Assembly (NCBI GenBank): GCA_015075365.1
Contig: JABTUN010000004.1
Coordinates: 124,001-188,000 of the forward strand
From: Verrucomicrobiaceae bacterium
Lineage (GTDB): Bacteria > Verrucomicrobiota > Verrucomicrobiia > Verrucomicrobiales > Verrucomicrobiaceae
Direction: 5' to 3'
Length of the DNA: 64,000 nucleotides
This document shows positions 49,084-58,000 of the stretch, piece by piece; positions within the stretch are counted from its first letter, which is position 1; each line of letters starts with the position of its first letter. The notes under the pieces were generated by a model. It was given only the letters and a program-made list of their open reading frames with translations. It did not search any database and was not told where the DNA came from. The translations under genes were made by a program, and so were the position numbers.

Positions 49084-49111
49084 GGTAATGACATTACCAA
49101 ACGATAACGTG
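49084..49111 (+). promoter_or_regulatory. 20-bp regulon element, copy 4, with adjoining inverted CATTACC (before the sigma factor)
   Basis: The element CATTACCAAACGATAACGTG is at 49092-49111, identical to copy 1, 53 nt before the ATG at 49145. An inverted repeat GGTAATG-A-CATTACC spans 49084-49098, giving a second half element on the minus strand that no other copy has. Confidence 0.72.
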
Positions 49112-49144
49112 TCCCCGAGGCTCCAGTGTGGCGTGGTGGTGCTC

Positions 49145-49711
49145 ATGCACACGGAAGCACCGCAAATCAGCGTCAGCACCACGCACTCGGAGTGCGCGGC
49201 GTGGTTTGCCCAGGCACTGCGCGGGGATTCGGACGCGGCGACGCGGCTTTATGAGGCTTGTGTGCCGCTGGTGCGCGGCTGGCTGCGCGGCCGGGTGGGC
49301 GAGAGCATCGCCGAGGAGTGTGCGCATGAGGCCATGGTGATGGCGTTTCGCCGTGCGGAGCAGTTCCGGCCGGGCACGTGCTTCGAGAGCTGGGTGCGCA
49401 CGATGGCGTGGCGCATGGCGCTGAATGCGCTGCGGACCGATTTGCGCCGCAAAACACGCGAAACGGCCTTTTTCGAGCAAAACGACGCCGAAGCCGATTT
49501 TCACGATGAGGCCGTTTTCGCGGCTTTGGAGCGCTGCGTGGCCGAATTGCCCGGCGAGCAGCGCCAGCTCATCCGCCTGCGCTTTCAGCTCGATCAATCG
49601 GCGGGTGAAATCGCCGCAAGCATGGGCCGCAGCCGCGTGGCGGTGGCCGTGAGCCTCACCCGCATCTGCAAACGCCTGCGCACCGGCCTGGAGCAGCACG
49701 CACGACTTTGA
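49145..49711 (+). CDS. ECF-type sigma-70 factor
   Basis: 188 residues. Region 2 is AATRLYEACVPLVRGWLRG...AEECAHEAMVMAFRRAEQFRPGTCFESWVRTMAWR and region 4 is LPGEQRQLIRLRFQLDQSAGEIAASMGRSRVAVAVSLTRICKRL. This resembles the sigma factors expanded in Rhodopirellula and Verrucomicrobium. No anti-sigma gene is adjacent. ATG 49145 is used; upstream frames would run through the control element. The giant repeat protein follows after 20 nt and is presumably in the same transcript, so sigma may control it. Confidence 0.9.
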   Translation: MHTEAPQISVSTTHSECAAWFAQALRGDSDAATRLYEACVPLVRGWLRGRVGESIAEECAHEAMVMAFRRAEQFRPGTCFESWVRTMAWRMALNALRTDLRRKTRETAFFEQNDAEADFHDEAVFAALERCVAELPGEQRQLIRLRFQLDQSAGEIAASMGRSRVAVAVSLTRICKRLRTGLEQHARL

Positions 49712-49731
49712 AACAACCAACACACACCACC

Positions 49732-52700
49732 ATGAAACACATCCTGCTCATCTTGATCAGCCTCGTGGCCTTGCTCGCCGGTCAAACAGCCCGCGCGAGC
49801 ATCGCCTACGGCAGCATCAACAACTTCGACACGGTGAACGACACCGGGCACGTCTGCCACGGCTTCGAAATCGAGATCGAGGACTGCCGCACGACGGACA
49901 TCACCTACACCTACAATTACAACCACTACGGCGTGCCGCGCTTTGAGCAGGATGACACGGACCCGCTGCATCCGAAGTGCCGCATCCGCTGGGAGAGCAA
50001 AAAGAACGCGGACGGCTCCTGGGCCTCCTATACGGCGATCCCGAGCGGCCCCATCGCGCCGACGAACGGCCACATGTTCACGAATCCGAACGTGAACTTC
50101 GGCGGCGAGCACTTTGGCGTCGGCTACAGCAAGGCGGTCGGGCTCATCAAATACAACTGGCTCATCGACAACGGCAGCGGCGTTCTCATTCACGGTGGTG
50201 CAGTGCAGGTTTCCACGCCGGTGTTCACTTACTTTCCGCCGGTTGTCGGCGTCCCCGCGCAGGTGCAGGCGGTGATCGTTCCACCGGTGCCGCCCGTGCC
50301 TCCGGTCAAAGAATTCGGCAAGGCCGTGTGGGTGAAAGAAATCAAGACGACCACGCACAACAACAAGGAGATCAAACTCCGCGAGCTGGTGAGCGATGAT
50401 CCCGCCGATCTGGATGACAAAAACTGGGCGAATGGCGAGCCCGACGAGGTCGAGGTGGAGTGGCGCATCCTTCAGAAGCGCAACATTCCCGGCGGTGGTG
50501 TGAATGACGAACTGGCAGCGGCTCCGGAGGATCTGCCAAATGGCGACGAGGTGGTGACGCGTCGTTACGAGTTCTACAAATACACCGGCCCGCTCGATGG
50601 CGAGAGCGGCGAGGCGATGGCGGACGTGGTCGATCCGGATGGCGTGCATGGCGAAGGCATGCGCACTTACAATCATCACATGGTCGGCGGTGAATGGGTG
50701 AAGGTGACGGAGGACATGGCGACTTATGAGGTCGTGGGAGATTTCACCGGCTCGCAGATGGCCGCGGTGGATGTCGATGCGCCTGTGGGACTCATTGACC
50801 ACGTCAGCGAGGGCAAGATCAACACCGCGTATGCCGCGCGCACGGTGGTGGTGGAGGGCGCTCTGCCTTTCACGGCCACGCAGGATGGCGCGTTGCCTCC
50901 TGGCATGACTTTCGACGAGGTCACTGGCGTGCTCGATGGCACACCGACGGCGAGCGGCAGCTTCCAGTTCAAAGTGACCGCGAGTGATGGCGTGAATCCC
51001 GAGGTGTCGAAGAATTACACGCTCACTGTGGCCGCCGCCGGTGCTCCCGCACCTCCAGCTAGCCTGCTCGACACCACGGTCTCGCCTGTGGGAGCGGGAA
51101 CGACGACCGGTGATGGCTCGTATGCCATCGGCGCGAACGCCACGGCCACCGCGACGCCGAATGCGGGCTTCGCCTTCCTCAACTGGACCGACAACGGCAC
51201 CATCGTGAGCACGAACAGCAGCTACACCCTCGCGATGGATGTGAATCACTCGCTCGTGGCGAACTTCGTGCCCGTTTTCACCGTGACGACGAGCGCCGCG
51301 CCCATCGCAGGCGGCACGACGACCGGCGGCGGCAGCTTCAATGGCGGCGCAAATGTGAGCGTGATCGCCACACCGAACGCGGGCTATGTCTTCACGAACT
51401 GGACCGAAGGCGGCCTCGTCGTGAGCAGCAACGCCACCTTCACCTTTGCCGCCGCGTCGGATCGTGATCTCGTGGCCAACTTTACGCTCGGCACGAGCTA
51501 CACGATCACCACCGCCTCCGCGCCAGTCGCCGGCGGCAGCACCACCGGCGGTGCCAGCTATGCCAGCGGCGCGAGCGTGACCGTCACCGCCACGCCAAAC
51601 GCGGGCTACAACTTCGTGAACTGGACGCAAAACGGCACGGAAGTGAGCACCACCGCGAGCTACACCTTCAATGCGACCGCGAACCGCGATCTCGTGGCAA
51701 ACTTCGCCGTCATCGGCGGTGTCACGCGCACGATTTCCACCGTCGCATCGCCTCTGCTGGGCGGCACGACGAGCGGCGGCGGCGTGGTGGCCGATGGATC
51801 GAGCGTCACCGTCGTGGCGACGGCGAATCCAGGCTACAAATTCGACAAGTGGAAGCAAAACGGCACGACGGTGAGCACTACAGCAAGCTACACCTTCACC
51901 GCCACGGCGGACGTCACCCTCACGGCCACCTTCATCAAAGTTTATTACATCAACGCCACCTCCGCGCCCGTCGCGGGCGGCAGCACGGAGATGGACAGCC
52001 TCAGCTACAAGCTGAATGAAAACGCCAAGGCGGATGCTTTCCCAAATGCAGGCTGGCAATTCGTGAACTGGACGGAAAACGGCACCGTGGTGAGCACCGC
52101 GAATCCGTATGTCTTCAATGTGACCGGTGATCGCGAGCTCGTGGCGAACTTTTCCGTCATCGGCGGTGTCACCATCAGCGCGAGCGCGGCTCCAGCGGCA
52201 GGCGGCAGCGTCACCGGCGGTGGCAGCGTGGCGAATGGAACGAACGTCACCGTCACCGCGACAGCGAACGCGGGCTATAGCTTCATCAACTGGACCGAAG
52301 GCGGCGCACCGGTGAGCAACAACGCATCCTATACCTTCAACGCGATCGCGAATCGCACGCTCGTGGCGAACTTCGTGGCTGGAGACACGATCACGGCCAC
52401 CGCGTTGCCCTCCATCGGTGGCAGCGTGAGCGGCGATGGCTTTGTCGCTACCGGCGCGAGCGTCACACTCATCGCCACACCGGCACTCGGCTACAATTTC
52501 ATCAACTGGACCGATGCGCTCGGCACGGAGGTCAGCACCGCCGCGAGCTACACCTTCACACCGACCTCGAACGGCATCTTCACGGCCAATTTTGAAGCGC
52601 CGCCGCTCGGTGTGCATTTCGACTTCGACACCTCCACGCCCGTGCCTGCCGCGAATGCGCCGCTGCCGCTCGCTCAGCTCAGCGTCGGCTACACCGCCAC

Positions 52701-54702
52701 CTTCAGCTCGCCCGTGGCGGATAGTTTCAAAGTAACCACCGAAACCGCCAGCGGCCGCGTGTTGTCGAAATTCAGCGGGAACTACCTCGAACCGCTGCTC
52801 GATGGCTCCACGCTCGTCATTCAGCTCGATCAAGCCGTCACCGGCGTCAGTCTCGACTTCGCCACCGTGGAGGCGATCACCGTGCCCGTGGCCTCGAACG
52901 TGCAGATCACCGCCATCGACACCTCCAGCGGCGCACCCGTCCAGGTCGGCACCGGCATCGCTCATGGCATCGTCACCGCGGGCGACACGCTGCCCGTCGG
53001 CACGATCAGCTTCAACAACGCGGCACCGTTTGATCAAATCACGCTGCAACTGCCTGACGCGCCCGTGGGAGCCGTTCGCTTCCTCGTTGATAACATCACC
53101 GTCAGTCCCGCCTCCAGCACCGGCGGCTCGATGCAGCTCGCGAATCCGAACTGGAACATCACGCTCACCGATTTCGGCTACTCCGACTTCCTGCTCGACA
53201 ACACGCCCGGCTTTGAAGGCCGCGAATACCTCAGCGGTGAATGGGGCAGCGCGGTGGCCTACACACGCGGCAATGGCAACCACGTCGCGCCGAAGTGGTT
53301 GGAGCCGAATTTCATGTTCCCGGATTGGAAGACGAATTCCGACTTCCACGTCGTGCAGGGCGTCCACATCGTCGGCAGCAATCTCGACGGCCTGCCCATC
53401 GCACAATCCGTCATCTCGAATGGTGATTTGGAGGTCACGCTGCGCTTTGAGATGGTCGATACCGTCACCGGCACCCCCATGGGCGTCAAACCGGCCAGCG
53501 ATGCCAGCGCGGGCCTCTCCGTGAACAGCAATCGCTATGTCATGAACCAGACCTTCACGGTCAAAAACGTCAGCGGGGCTCAAATCACGAATGTGCAGCT
53601 CTTCCACCTGCTGCACGGCTTCATCTCGCAGCGTGGCCAATACGACAACCGCAGCTATCCCGGCAAACTGCCGCAGTATCAGTATGACATGACCATGAGC
53701 GGCGTCGATGCAGGTGCCGCGGGCACGCAGAGCTCCAGCATCGGCCTGGAAGACCTCATCGGCTTCCATTCGAAGGTCGCGCCGAGCGCTTTTGAGATCG
53801 GCCACTACGGTATCGAGGGCAATGGCATCGACGATCACTCTGTCGGCAAGCCTAGCGATGGCGTTCATCTCTCCATCGAGGACAACTGGGAGAACGCTCC
53901 TTACCTCGCCCGCAAAAACCGCGACAGCTTCGCCCCCGCCAACCGCTGGATCTCCGGCGCGCAGCGTTGGGAACTCGGCAGCATCGCCGCAGGCCAAAGC
54001 GTGAGCTTTGACATCGTTCTGAGCCTCCTCACCGGCACGAAGGTCGTCGTCGATGGTGGCGGCAGTGGCACTGGAGGTCATGGCAGTTGCAACGGCGGCT
54101 CCACGCACAGCGGCGGTGTCGATTTCGAATTCGAGGACATCGACCAGGAAGGCACCTTCTTCGGCGAATACAGCGAAGCCGACGACGACGAGATGCTCGA
54201 GCGCGAAGTCGAAGGCGAATTCAGCCTGCCGAGCTTCGAAACGCCAAACGGCACCCGCAAACAGCGCTGGAACCTCAAATACAGCGGCGCTCACACCGGC
54301 AACATCAAGCTTAAGTTCGCCTACAACCCCGCGCTGCTCCCAGCCGGCTACGATGAGAACCAGCTCGTCATTTATCACTTCAACAACGGCGTCTGGGAAA
54401 AGCTCCCGTGCAAAGTCGATCCCACCACCAACACCATCGAAGCCATCACCCCCAGCCTCAGCCCCTTCATGCTCGGCGTGAACGACGTCGTCGTGAAACC
54501 GGACGTCGCCGTCTCCGTGAGCACGCCCGGCTCGCTCGATGTCTCCTGGCCCGATACCTTCCTCGGCTGGCAGCTTCAGGAGAGCACGAATCTGAGCACT
54601 TGGACGAACTCCACGCGCCCGATCACGAATCTCGGCGGCCAAAACAAGGTCACCGTGCCATTTTCGGCCGGCGTGAAGTTCTTCCGGCTGGTGAGGCCAT
54701 GA
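49732..54702 (+). CDS. giant secreted protein with seven InlB-type repeats
   Basis: 1656 residues. Signal peptide (MKHILLILISLVALLAGQTARA), N-terminal region with GFEIEIEDCRTTD (about 45-175), a Pro-rich hinge (PPVPPVPPVK), a putative He_PIG/Ig-like domain near 375-440, and seven InlB/bacterial repeats of about 73 residues from 445 to 954, each with SAPxxGG, PNAGYxFxNWT and S/TANxDLVANF. A beta-sandwich region (about 960-1440) follows, with an acidic segment FEFEDIDQEGTFFGEYSEADDDE near 1470, and a C-terminal module (last about 70 residues) ending VKFFRLVRP, shared with the 48060 protein. It is probably a surface or matrix protein. A terminator-like stem follows at 54714. Confidence 0.85.
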   Translation: MKHILLILISLVALLAGQTARASIAYGSINNFDTVNDTGHVCHGFEIEIEDCRTTDITYTYNYNHYGVPRFEQDDTDPLHPKCRIRWESKKNADGSWASYTAIPSGPIAPTNGHMFTNPNVNFGGEHFGVGYSKAVGLIKYNWLIDNGSGVLIHGGAVQVSTPVFTYFPPVVGVPAQVQAVIVPPVPPVPPVKEFGKAVWVKEIKTTTHNNKEIKLRELVSDDPADLDDKNWANGEPDEVEVEWRILQKRNIPGGGVNDELAAAPEDLPNGDEVVTRRYEFYKYTGPLDGESGEAMADVVDPDGVHGEGMRTYNHHMVGGEWVKVTEDMATYEVVGDFTGSQMAAVDVDAPVGLIDHVSEGKINTAYAARTVVVEGALPFTATQDGALPPGMTFDEVTGVLDGTPTASGSFQFKVTASDGVNPEVSKNYTLTVAAAGAPAPPASLLDTTVSPVGAGTTTGDGSYAIGANATATATPNAGFAFLNWTDNGTIVSTNSSYTLAMDVNHSLVANFVPVFTVTTSAAPIAGGTTTGGGSFNGGANVSVIATPNAGYVFTNWTEGGLVVSSNATFTFAAASDRDLVANFTLGTSYTITTASAPVAGGSTTGGASYASGASVTVTATPNAGYNFVNWTQNGTEVSTTASYTFNATANRDLVANFAVIGGVTRTISTVASPLLGGTTSGGGVVADGSSVTVVATANPGYKFDKWKQNGTTVSTTASYTFTATADVTLTATFIKVYYINATSAPVAGGSTEMDSLSYKLNENAKADAFPNAGWQFVNWTENGTVVSTANPYVFNVTGDRELVANFSVIGGVTISASAAPAAGGSVTGGGSVANGTNVTVTATANAGYSFINWTEGGAPVSNNASYTFNAIANRTLVANFVAGDTITATALPSIGGSVSGDGFVATGASVTLIATPALGYNFINWTDALGTEVSTAASYTFTPTSNGIFTANFEAPPLGVHFDFDTSTPVPAANAPLPLAQLSVGYTATFSSPVADSFKVTTETASGRVLSKFSGNYLEPLLDGSTLVIQLDQAVTGVSLDFATVEAITVPVASNVQITAIDTSSGAPVQVGTGIAHGIVTAGDTLPVGTISFNNAAPFDQITLQLPDAPVGAVRFLVDNITVSPASSTGGSMQLANPNWNITLTDFGYSDFLLDNTPGFEGREYLSGEWGSAVAYTRGNGNHVAPKWLEPNFMFPDWKTNSDFHVVQGVHIVGSNLDGLPIAQSVISNGDLEVTLRFEMVDTVTGTPMGVKPASDASAGLSVNSNRYVMNQTFTVKNVSGAQITNVQLFHLLHGFISQRGQYDNRSYPGKLPQYQYDMTMSGVDAGAAGTQSSSIGLEDLIGFHSKVAPSAFEIGHYGIEGNGIDDHSVGKPSDGVHLSIEDNWENAPYLARKNRDSFAPANRWISGAQRWELGSIAAGQSVSFDIVLSLLTGTKVVVDGGGSGTGGHGSCNGGSTHSGGVDFEFEDIDQEGTFFGEYSEADDDEMLEREVEGEFSLPSFETPNGTRKQRWNLKYSGAHTGNIKLKFAYNPALLPAGYDENQLVIYHFNNGVWEKLPCKVDPTTNTIEAITPSLSPFMLGVNDVVVKPDVAVSVSTPGSLDVSWPDTFLGWQLQESTNLSTWTNSTRPITNLGGQNKVTVPFSAGVKFFRLVRP
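51064..52593 (+). repeat. seven tandem InlB-type repeat units
   Basis: About 1530 nt divided into seven units of 67-68 core codons plus short linkers. Units share SAPVAGG, PNAGYxFVNWT and S-YTFxAxxxxxLVANF but differ enough at DNA level that they are not a recent array. A single similar unit is in the 48060 protein. Confidence 0.8.
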
Positions 54703-54713
54703 AGAACCTGGCG

Positions 54714-54742
54714 CAGGGATGGCTTGTCATGGGCCATCCCTG
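54714..54742 (+). terminator. hairpin after the giant repeat gene
   Basis: CAGGGATGGC (54714-54723) pairs perfectly with GCCATCCCTG (54733-54742), loop 9 nt. Only a short T-rich stretch follows, so it is a plausible but not textbook terminator. It also faces the convergent Nif3 gene. Confidence 0.6.
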
Positions 54743-54834
54743 TGTTTCTCCGGGCGCAACATAGGGACCAACCGGGCAAGCGGGTGTGGCATCTGAATGG
54801 CGTTTGAGAAACAGCCCCCCGTTTCAGGGATTAT

Positions 54835-55590
54835 TCAGAGACCGGTCGGGTGATCGACAAACTCCCACGGAATGCCGAACATCGCCTTGATGTGCGCGGA
54901 GAGCGCCTTCACGCCAAAGGTCTCCGTCGCGTAGTGGCCGCCGTAGAGCAGGTTGATGCCCAGTTCCTCCGCCAGCGTGTAGCTCCAGTGCGGCCCTTCG
55001 CCGGTGATGAAGGTGTCGATGCCGCTTTTCGCCGCCGCGGCCACCTCGCTGCCCGCACCACCGGTCATGATGCCGATTTTCCGGCACACAGAGGGGCCGG
55101 CCGCGCAGACATGCACGTGGGAACCGGTGGCGGTCGCCAGACGACGCACCAGTTCATCACGGGCCACTTCAGTCTCGATTTTCGCTCCGTTATCGGTGCC
55201 CTTGGTCTTCATGAAGGTGCCGGACGGCTCCAAACCAAGCGCGCGGGCCAGGCAGGCGTCGTTGCCCAGCGAGGGATGAAAATCCAGCGGCAGATGGCAG
55301 CTGTACACGGCCAGCCCGGTCTCGATGGCGAGCTTCATCTTTTGAAACACCGGTCCGGTCCATGGCTGCACTGTGTTCCAAAACATGCCGTGGTGCACGA
55401 TCAGCAGATCCGCCCCAGCGGCAACCGCCTTGCGCATCACCGGCAGCGTGGCATCCACGGCCGCGACGATCTTGGTGACCTTGTTGGCCGCGTTTTCGAG
55501 CTGGAGACCGTTGAAGGCGTTCGCGTAATCCGGGATCTCCGCGATGCGTAGTTCGGTGTCGAGATGGGTGACGAGGTCGGTGAGGTTCAT
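54835..55590 (-). CDS. Nif3-like dinuclear metal centre protein
   Basis: 251 residues in the YbgI/Nif3 pattern: the start NAFNGLQLENAANKVTKIVAAVD, the metal motif LLIVHHGMFW with paired His, ETGLAVYSCHLPLD, and the C-terminal GIDTFITGEGPHWS plus LLYGGHYATETFGVK with further ligands. These proteins bind two metal ions and were named GTP cyclohydrolase I type 2-like, but their role is uncertain. ATG 55590 is preferred over 55605. It is downstream of the tRNA-fMet terminator. Confidence 0.93.
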   Translation of the reverse strand: MNLTDLVTHLDTELRIAEIPDYANAFNGLQLENAANKVTKIVAAVDATLPVMRKAVAAGADLLIVHHGMFWNTVQPWTGPVFQKMKLAIETGLAVYSCHLPLDFHPSLGNDACLARALGLEPSGTFMKTKGTDNGAKIETEVARDELVRRLATATGSHVHVCAAGPSVCRKIGIMTGGAGSEVAAAAKSGIDTFITGEGPHWSYTLAEELGINLLYGGHYATETFGVKALSAHIKAMFGIPWEFVDHPTGL

Positions 55591-55603
55591 GGCCGCTGTT
55601 CGC

Positions 55604-55636
55604 AAAAAACCCGCAGCCGGTGATGGCTGCGGGTTT
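55604..55636 (-). terminator. Rho-independent terminator after tRNA-fMet
   Basis: On the minus strand AAACCCGCAGCC, loop ATCACC, GGCTGCGGGTTT, then a T run; perfect 12-bp stem (55607-55618 with 55625-55636) and six A on the plus strand at 55604-55609. It would stop transcription from the tRNA before the Nif3 gene. Confidence 0.88.
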
Positions 55637-55640
55637 AAAT

Positions 55641-55717
<77 letters not shown>

Positions 55718-55892
55718 ATTTGTGGAGATCATTAAAGTGGCGCAAGGCAGGGATGCCGCAACCTGTTTTTCCATCGGATGCCAGGATTCTGCTCTTCGTC
55801 TGTCCGGGGCAAGCGTGGCCATCGGCAATTCCGATGCGCAGAATCGCAAAATCATCTTTTTCTTATGTTCTGACGCCGCCATGATCGTTTGC

Positions 55893-56717
55893 ATGAGCCG
55901 ACTGTGCGTCCACACCATCACCACGAAGCCGCTGAGCCTCGAACAATGCCTCGCCGAGTTTCCGAAGCGTGGCGTGAGCGGCATCACGATCTGGCGTCAG
56001 GCGCTGGAAGGCCGTGATTTGGCCGCCGTGAAGCGTCAGACGGCCGATTCGGGCCTCGAAGTGGTCAGCTTATGCCGCGGGGGCTTTTTCCCGGCCAAAT
56101 CGGCCGCGGATCGCCAGAAGGCCATCGATGACAATTGGCGAGCCATCGAGCAGGCACACGCGATTGGCGCTCCGCTGATCGTTTTGGTCTGTGGAGCCGT
56201 TCCGGGGCAGTCGCTGGTCGAATCGCGCAAACAGATCACGGATGGCATCGCGGCTTGTTTGCCTGCGGCGGAGGCGGCGGGCGTGAAACTCGCCATCGAG
56301 CCGCTTCACCCGATGTATGCCGATGACCGCAGCGCGGTGAACACGATGCGTCAGGCGCATGAGATTTGTGACGCGCTCGGCTCTCCGAAGTCGGTGGGAA
56401 TCGCGGTGGATGTGTATCACGTGTGGTGGGACCCGGAGTTGAAGTCGCAGATCGATCTCGCGGGTCAAACCGGCCGCCTGCATGCCTTTCACATCTGCGA
56501 TTGGAAAACACCGACCACCGATCTCCTCAACGACCGCGGCCTGATGGGCGAAGGCTGCATCAACATCCGCGAAATCAGCGACTGGGTGGACGCCACCGGC
56601 TTCGCCGGCCATCGCGAAGTCGAAATCTTCTCCAACCGCTGGTGGAGCGGCGATCAGGGCGAGTTCCTCGACAAGATCGCTGCTGCTTACGGACAGATTT
56701 ATTCAACCAACCCCTGA
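55893..56717 (+). CDS. sugar phosphate isomerase/epimerase (AP endonuclease-2 fold)
   Basis: 274 residues (278 with ATG 55881). TIM-barrel blocks are VHTITTKPLSLEQ, GVSGITIWRQ, GLEVVSLCRGG, GAPLIVLVCGAVPGQ, GVKLAIEPLHPMY and GIAVDVYHVWWDPEL, with HICDWK near the end. This is the xylose isomerase-like TIM barrel family. The next gene is a Gfo/Idh/MocA oxidoreductase 26 nt on, a common pairing in sugar and inositol catabolism. The substrate is not identified. Confidence 0.88.
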   Translation: MSRLCVHTITTKPLSLEQCLAEFPKRGVSGITIWRQALEGRDLAAVKRQTADSGLEVVSLCRGGFFPAKSAADRQKAIDDNWRAIEQAHAIGAPLIVLVCGAVPGQSLVESRKQITDGIAACLPAAEAAGVKLAIEPLHPMYADDRSAVNTMRQAHEICDALGSPKSVGIAVDVYHVWWDPELKSQIDLAGQTGRLHAFHICDWKTPTTDLLNDRGLMGEGCINIREISDWVDATGFAGHREVEIFSNRWWSGDQGEFLDKIAAAYGQIYSTNP

Positions 56718-56743
56718 ACGGGCTGAAGCCCGAACTACAAACC

Positions 56744-57895
56744 ATGAAAACACGCAGAATCGGCATCATCATGAACGGCGTCACCGGACGCATGGGCACC
56801 AACCAGCACCTCATCCGCTCCATCAAGGCGATCCGCGATCAAGGCGGTCTCAAGGTGGGTGATGACCTCGTCATCATGCCTGATCCGATCCTCACCGGTC
56901 GCAATCACGACAAGCTGAAGGCGCTGGCCGAGCGCACGGGTGTGACGCGCTTTACCACAGATGTCGATGCGGCGCTCGCGAATGCTGACGACGAGATCTT
57001 TTTCGATGCCAGCGGCACGCTGCAACGTGCGGGCTTCATCGAGAAGGCCGTGAAGGCCAAGAAAGCCATCTACTGTGAGAAACCGACCGCGGTGGAGACC
57101 TCGGAAGCGCTGCGTCTTGCCAAGCTGTGCGAGGAAGCGGGCGTGAAGAACGGCGTGGTGCAGGACAAGCTGTGGCTGAGCGGCATTCGCAAATTCAAGC
57201 TGCTGAAGGACCAGGGCTTCTTCGGCCGCATCCTCAGCGTGCGCGGCGAGTTCGGCTACTGGGTCTTCACCGGCATGGATGCCGATCAGCCTGCGCAGCG
57301 TCCGTCGTGGAACTACCGCAAGGAAGACGGCGGCGGCATCATTGTCGATATGCTCTGCCACTGGCGTTATGTGATCGACAATCTGTTTGGCAAAGTGAAG
57401 GCCGTGAGCTGCATGGGGGCGACGCACATCCCGCAGCGTGTCGATGAGCGCGGCAAGAAATACGACTGCACGAGCGACGATGCTTGCTACGCGACCTTTG
57501 AATGCGAAGGCGGCGTGATCTGCCAATTCAACAGCTCCTGGACCGTGCGCGTGCGTCGCGATGACCTGCTCACGATGCAGGTCGATGGCACACACGGCAG
57601 CGCCATCGTCGGATTGCGTGATTGCTGGGTGCAAAGCGCCGGCATCACGCCGCGCCCGATCTGGAACCCAGACATCCAGCAGCCGATCAACTTCTTCGAA
57701 GGCTGGCAGAAGGTCCCCGACGCCACGACCTACGACAACGCCTTCAAGATCCAGTGGGAGGACTTCTTGCGCCATGTCGTTTGCGATGCGCCGTTCCCGT
57801 GGACGCTGCGCGAAGGTGCGAAAGGCGTGCAGCTTGCCGAACTCGGCCTGCAAAGCTGGGCGGAGCGCAAATGGCTGCCGGTGACGGAGCTGTGA
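56744..57895 (+). CDS. Gfo/Idh/MocA-family oxidoreductase
   Basis: 383 residues. The N-terminal NAD(P)-binding region (RRIGIIMNGVTGRMGTNQHL) with DVDAALANADDEIFFDA is followed by YCEKPTAV, where Lys is the conserved EKP residue, and a C-terminal beta-sheet domain with GGGIIVDMLCHWRYVIDNLFG (DxxxH). It would oxidise a sugar or cyclitol; the partner isomerase upstream supports that. The start at 56744 fits the fold. Confidence 0.92.
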   Translation: MKTRRIGIIMNGVTGRMGTNQHLIRSIKAIRDQGGLKVGDDLVIMPDPILTGRNHDKLKALAERTGVTRFTTDVDAALANADDEIFFDASGTLQRAGFIEKAVKAKKAIYCEKPTAVETSEALRLAKLCEEAGVKNGVVQDKLWLSGIRKFKLLKDQGFFGRILSVRGEFGYWVFTGMDADQPAQRPSWNYRKEDGGGIIVDMLCHWRYVIDNLFGKVKAVSCMGATHIPQRVDERGKKYDCTSDDACYATFECEGGVICQFNSSWTVRVRRDDLLTMQVDGTHGSAIVGLRDCWVQSAGITPRPIWNPDIQQPINFFEGWQKVPDATTYDNAFKIQWEDFLRHVVCDAPFPWTLREGAKGVQLAELGLQSWAERKWLPVTEL

Positions 57896-58000
57896 ACTGC
57901 GGGGCAAGTCGTCATGCGGGTCGGGAACATCAGGAGGGACGCGCCCTGATTCCTTGACGCGCCTCCGAGGCCTCTGCTCTATGCAGGCTGTTTTCTGCTC

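Noticed and set aside
49088..49144. Alternative sigma-factor start at ATG 49088, reading through the 20-bp element
   Set aside because: The element is conserved before three other genes where it is not a coding start, and the usual ECF N-terminus fits ATG 49145.
51064..52593. Possible CRISPR or DNA tandem repeat array
   Set aside because: The units are in-frame protein repeats of about 73 residues with diverged DNA; no short direct repeats with unique spacers.
49594..54642. Very long open frame on the minus strand across the giant repeat gene
   Set aside because: It is antisense to a gene with a signal peptide, repeats and a natural C-terminal module. Its translation is Arg/Asp/Ala/Val-rich without a recognisable domain, as expected from codon bias in a GC-rich genome.
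57929..57950. Small stem ATCAGG/CCTGAT before the GT4 gene at 58001
   Set aside because: Only 6 bp with a long loop and no T run; not reported as a terminator.
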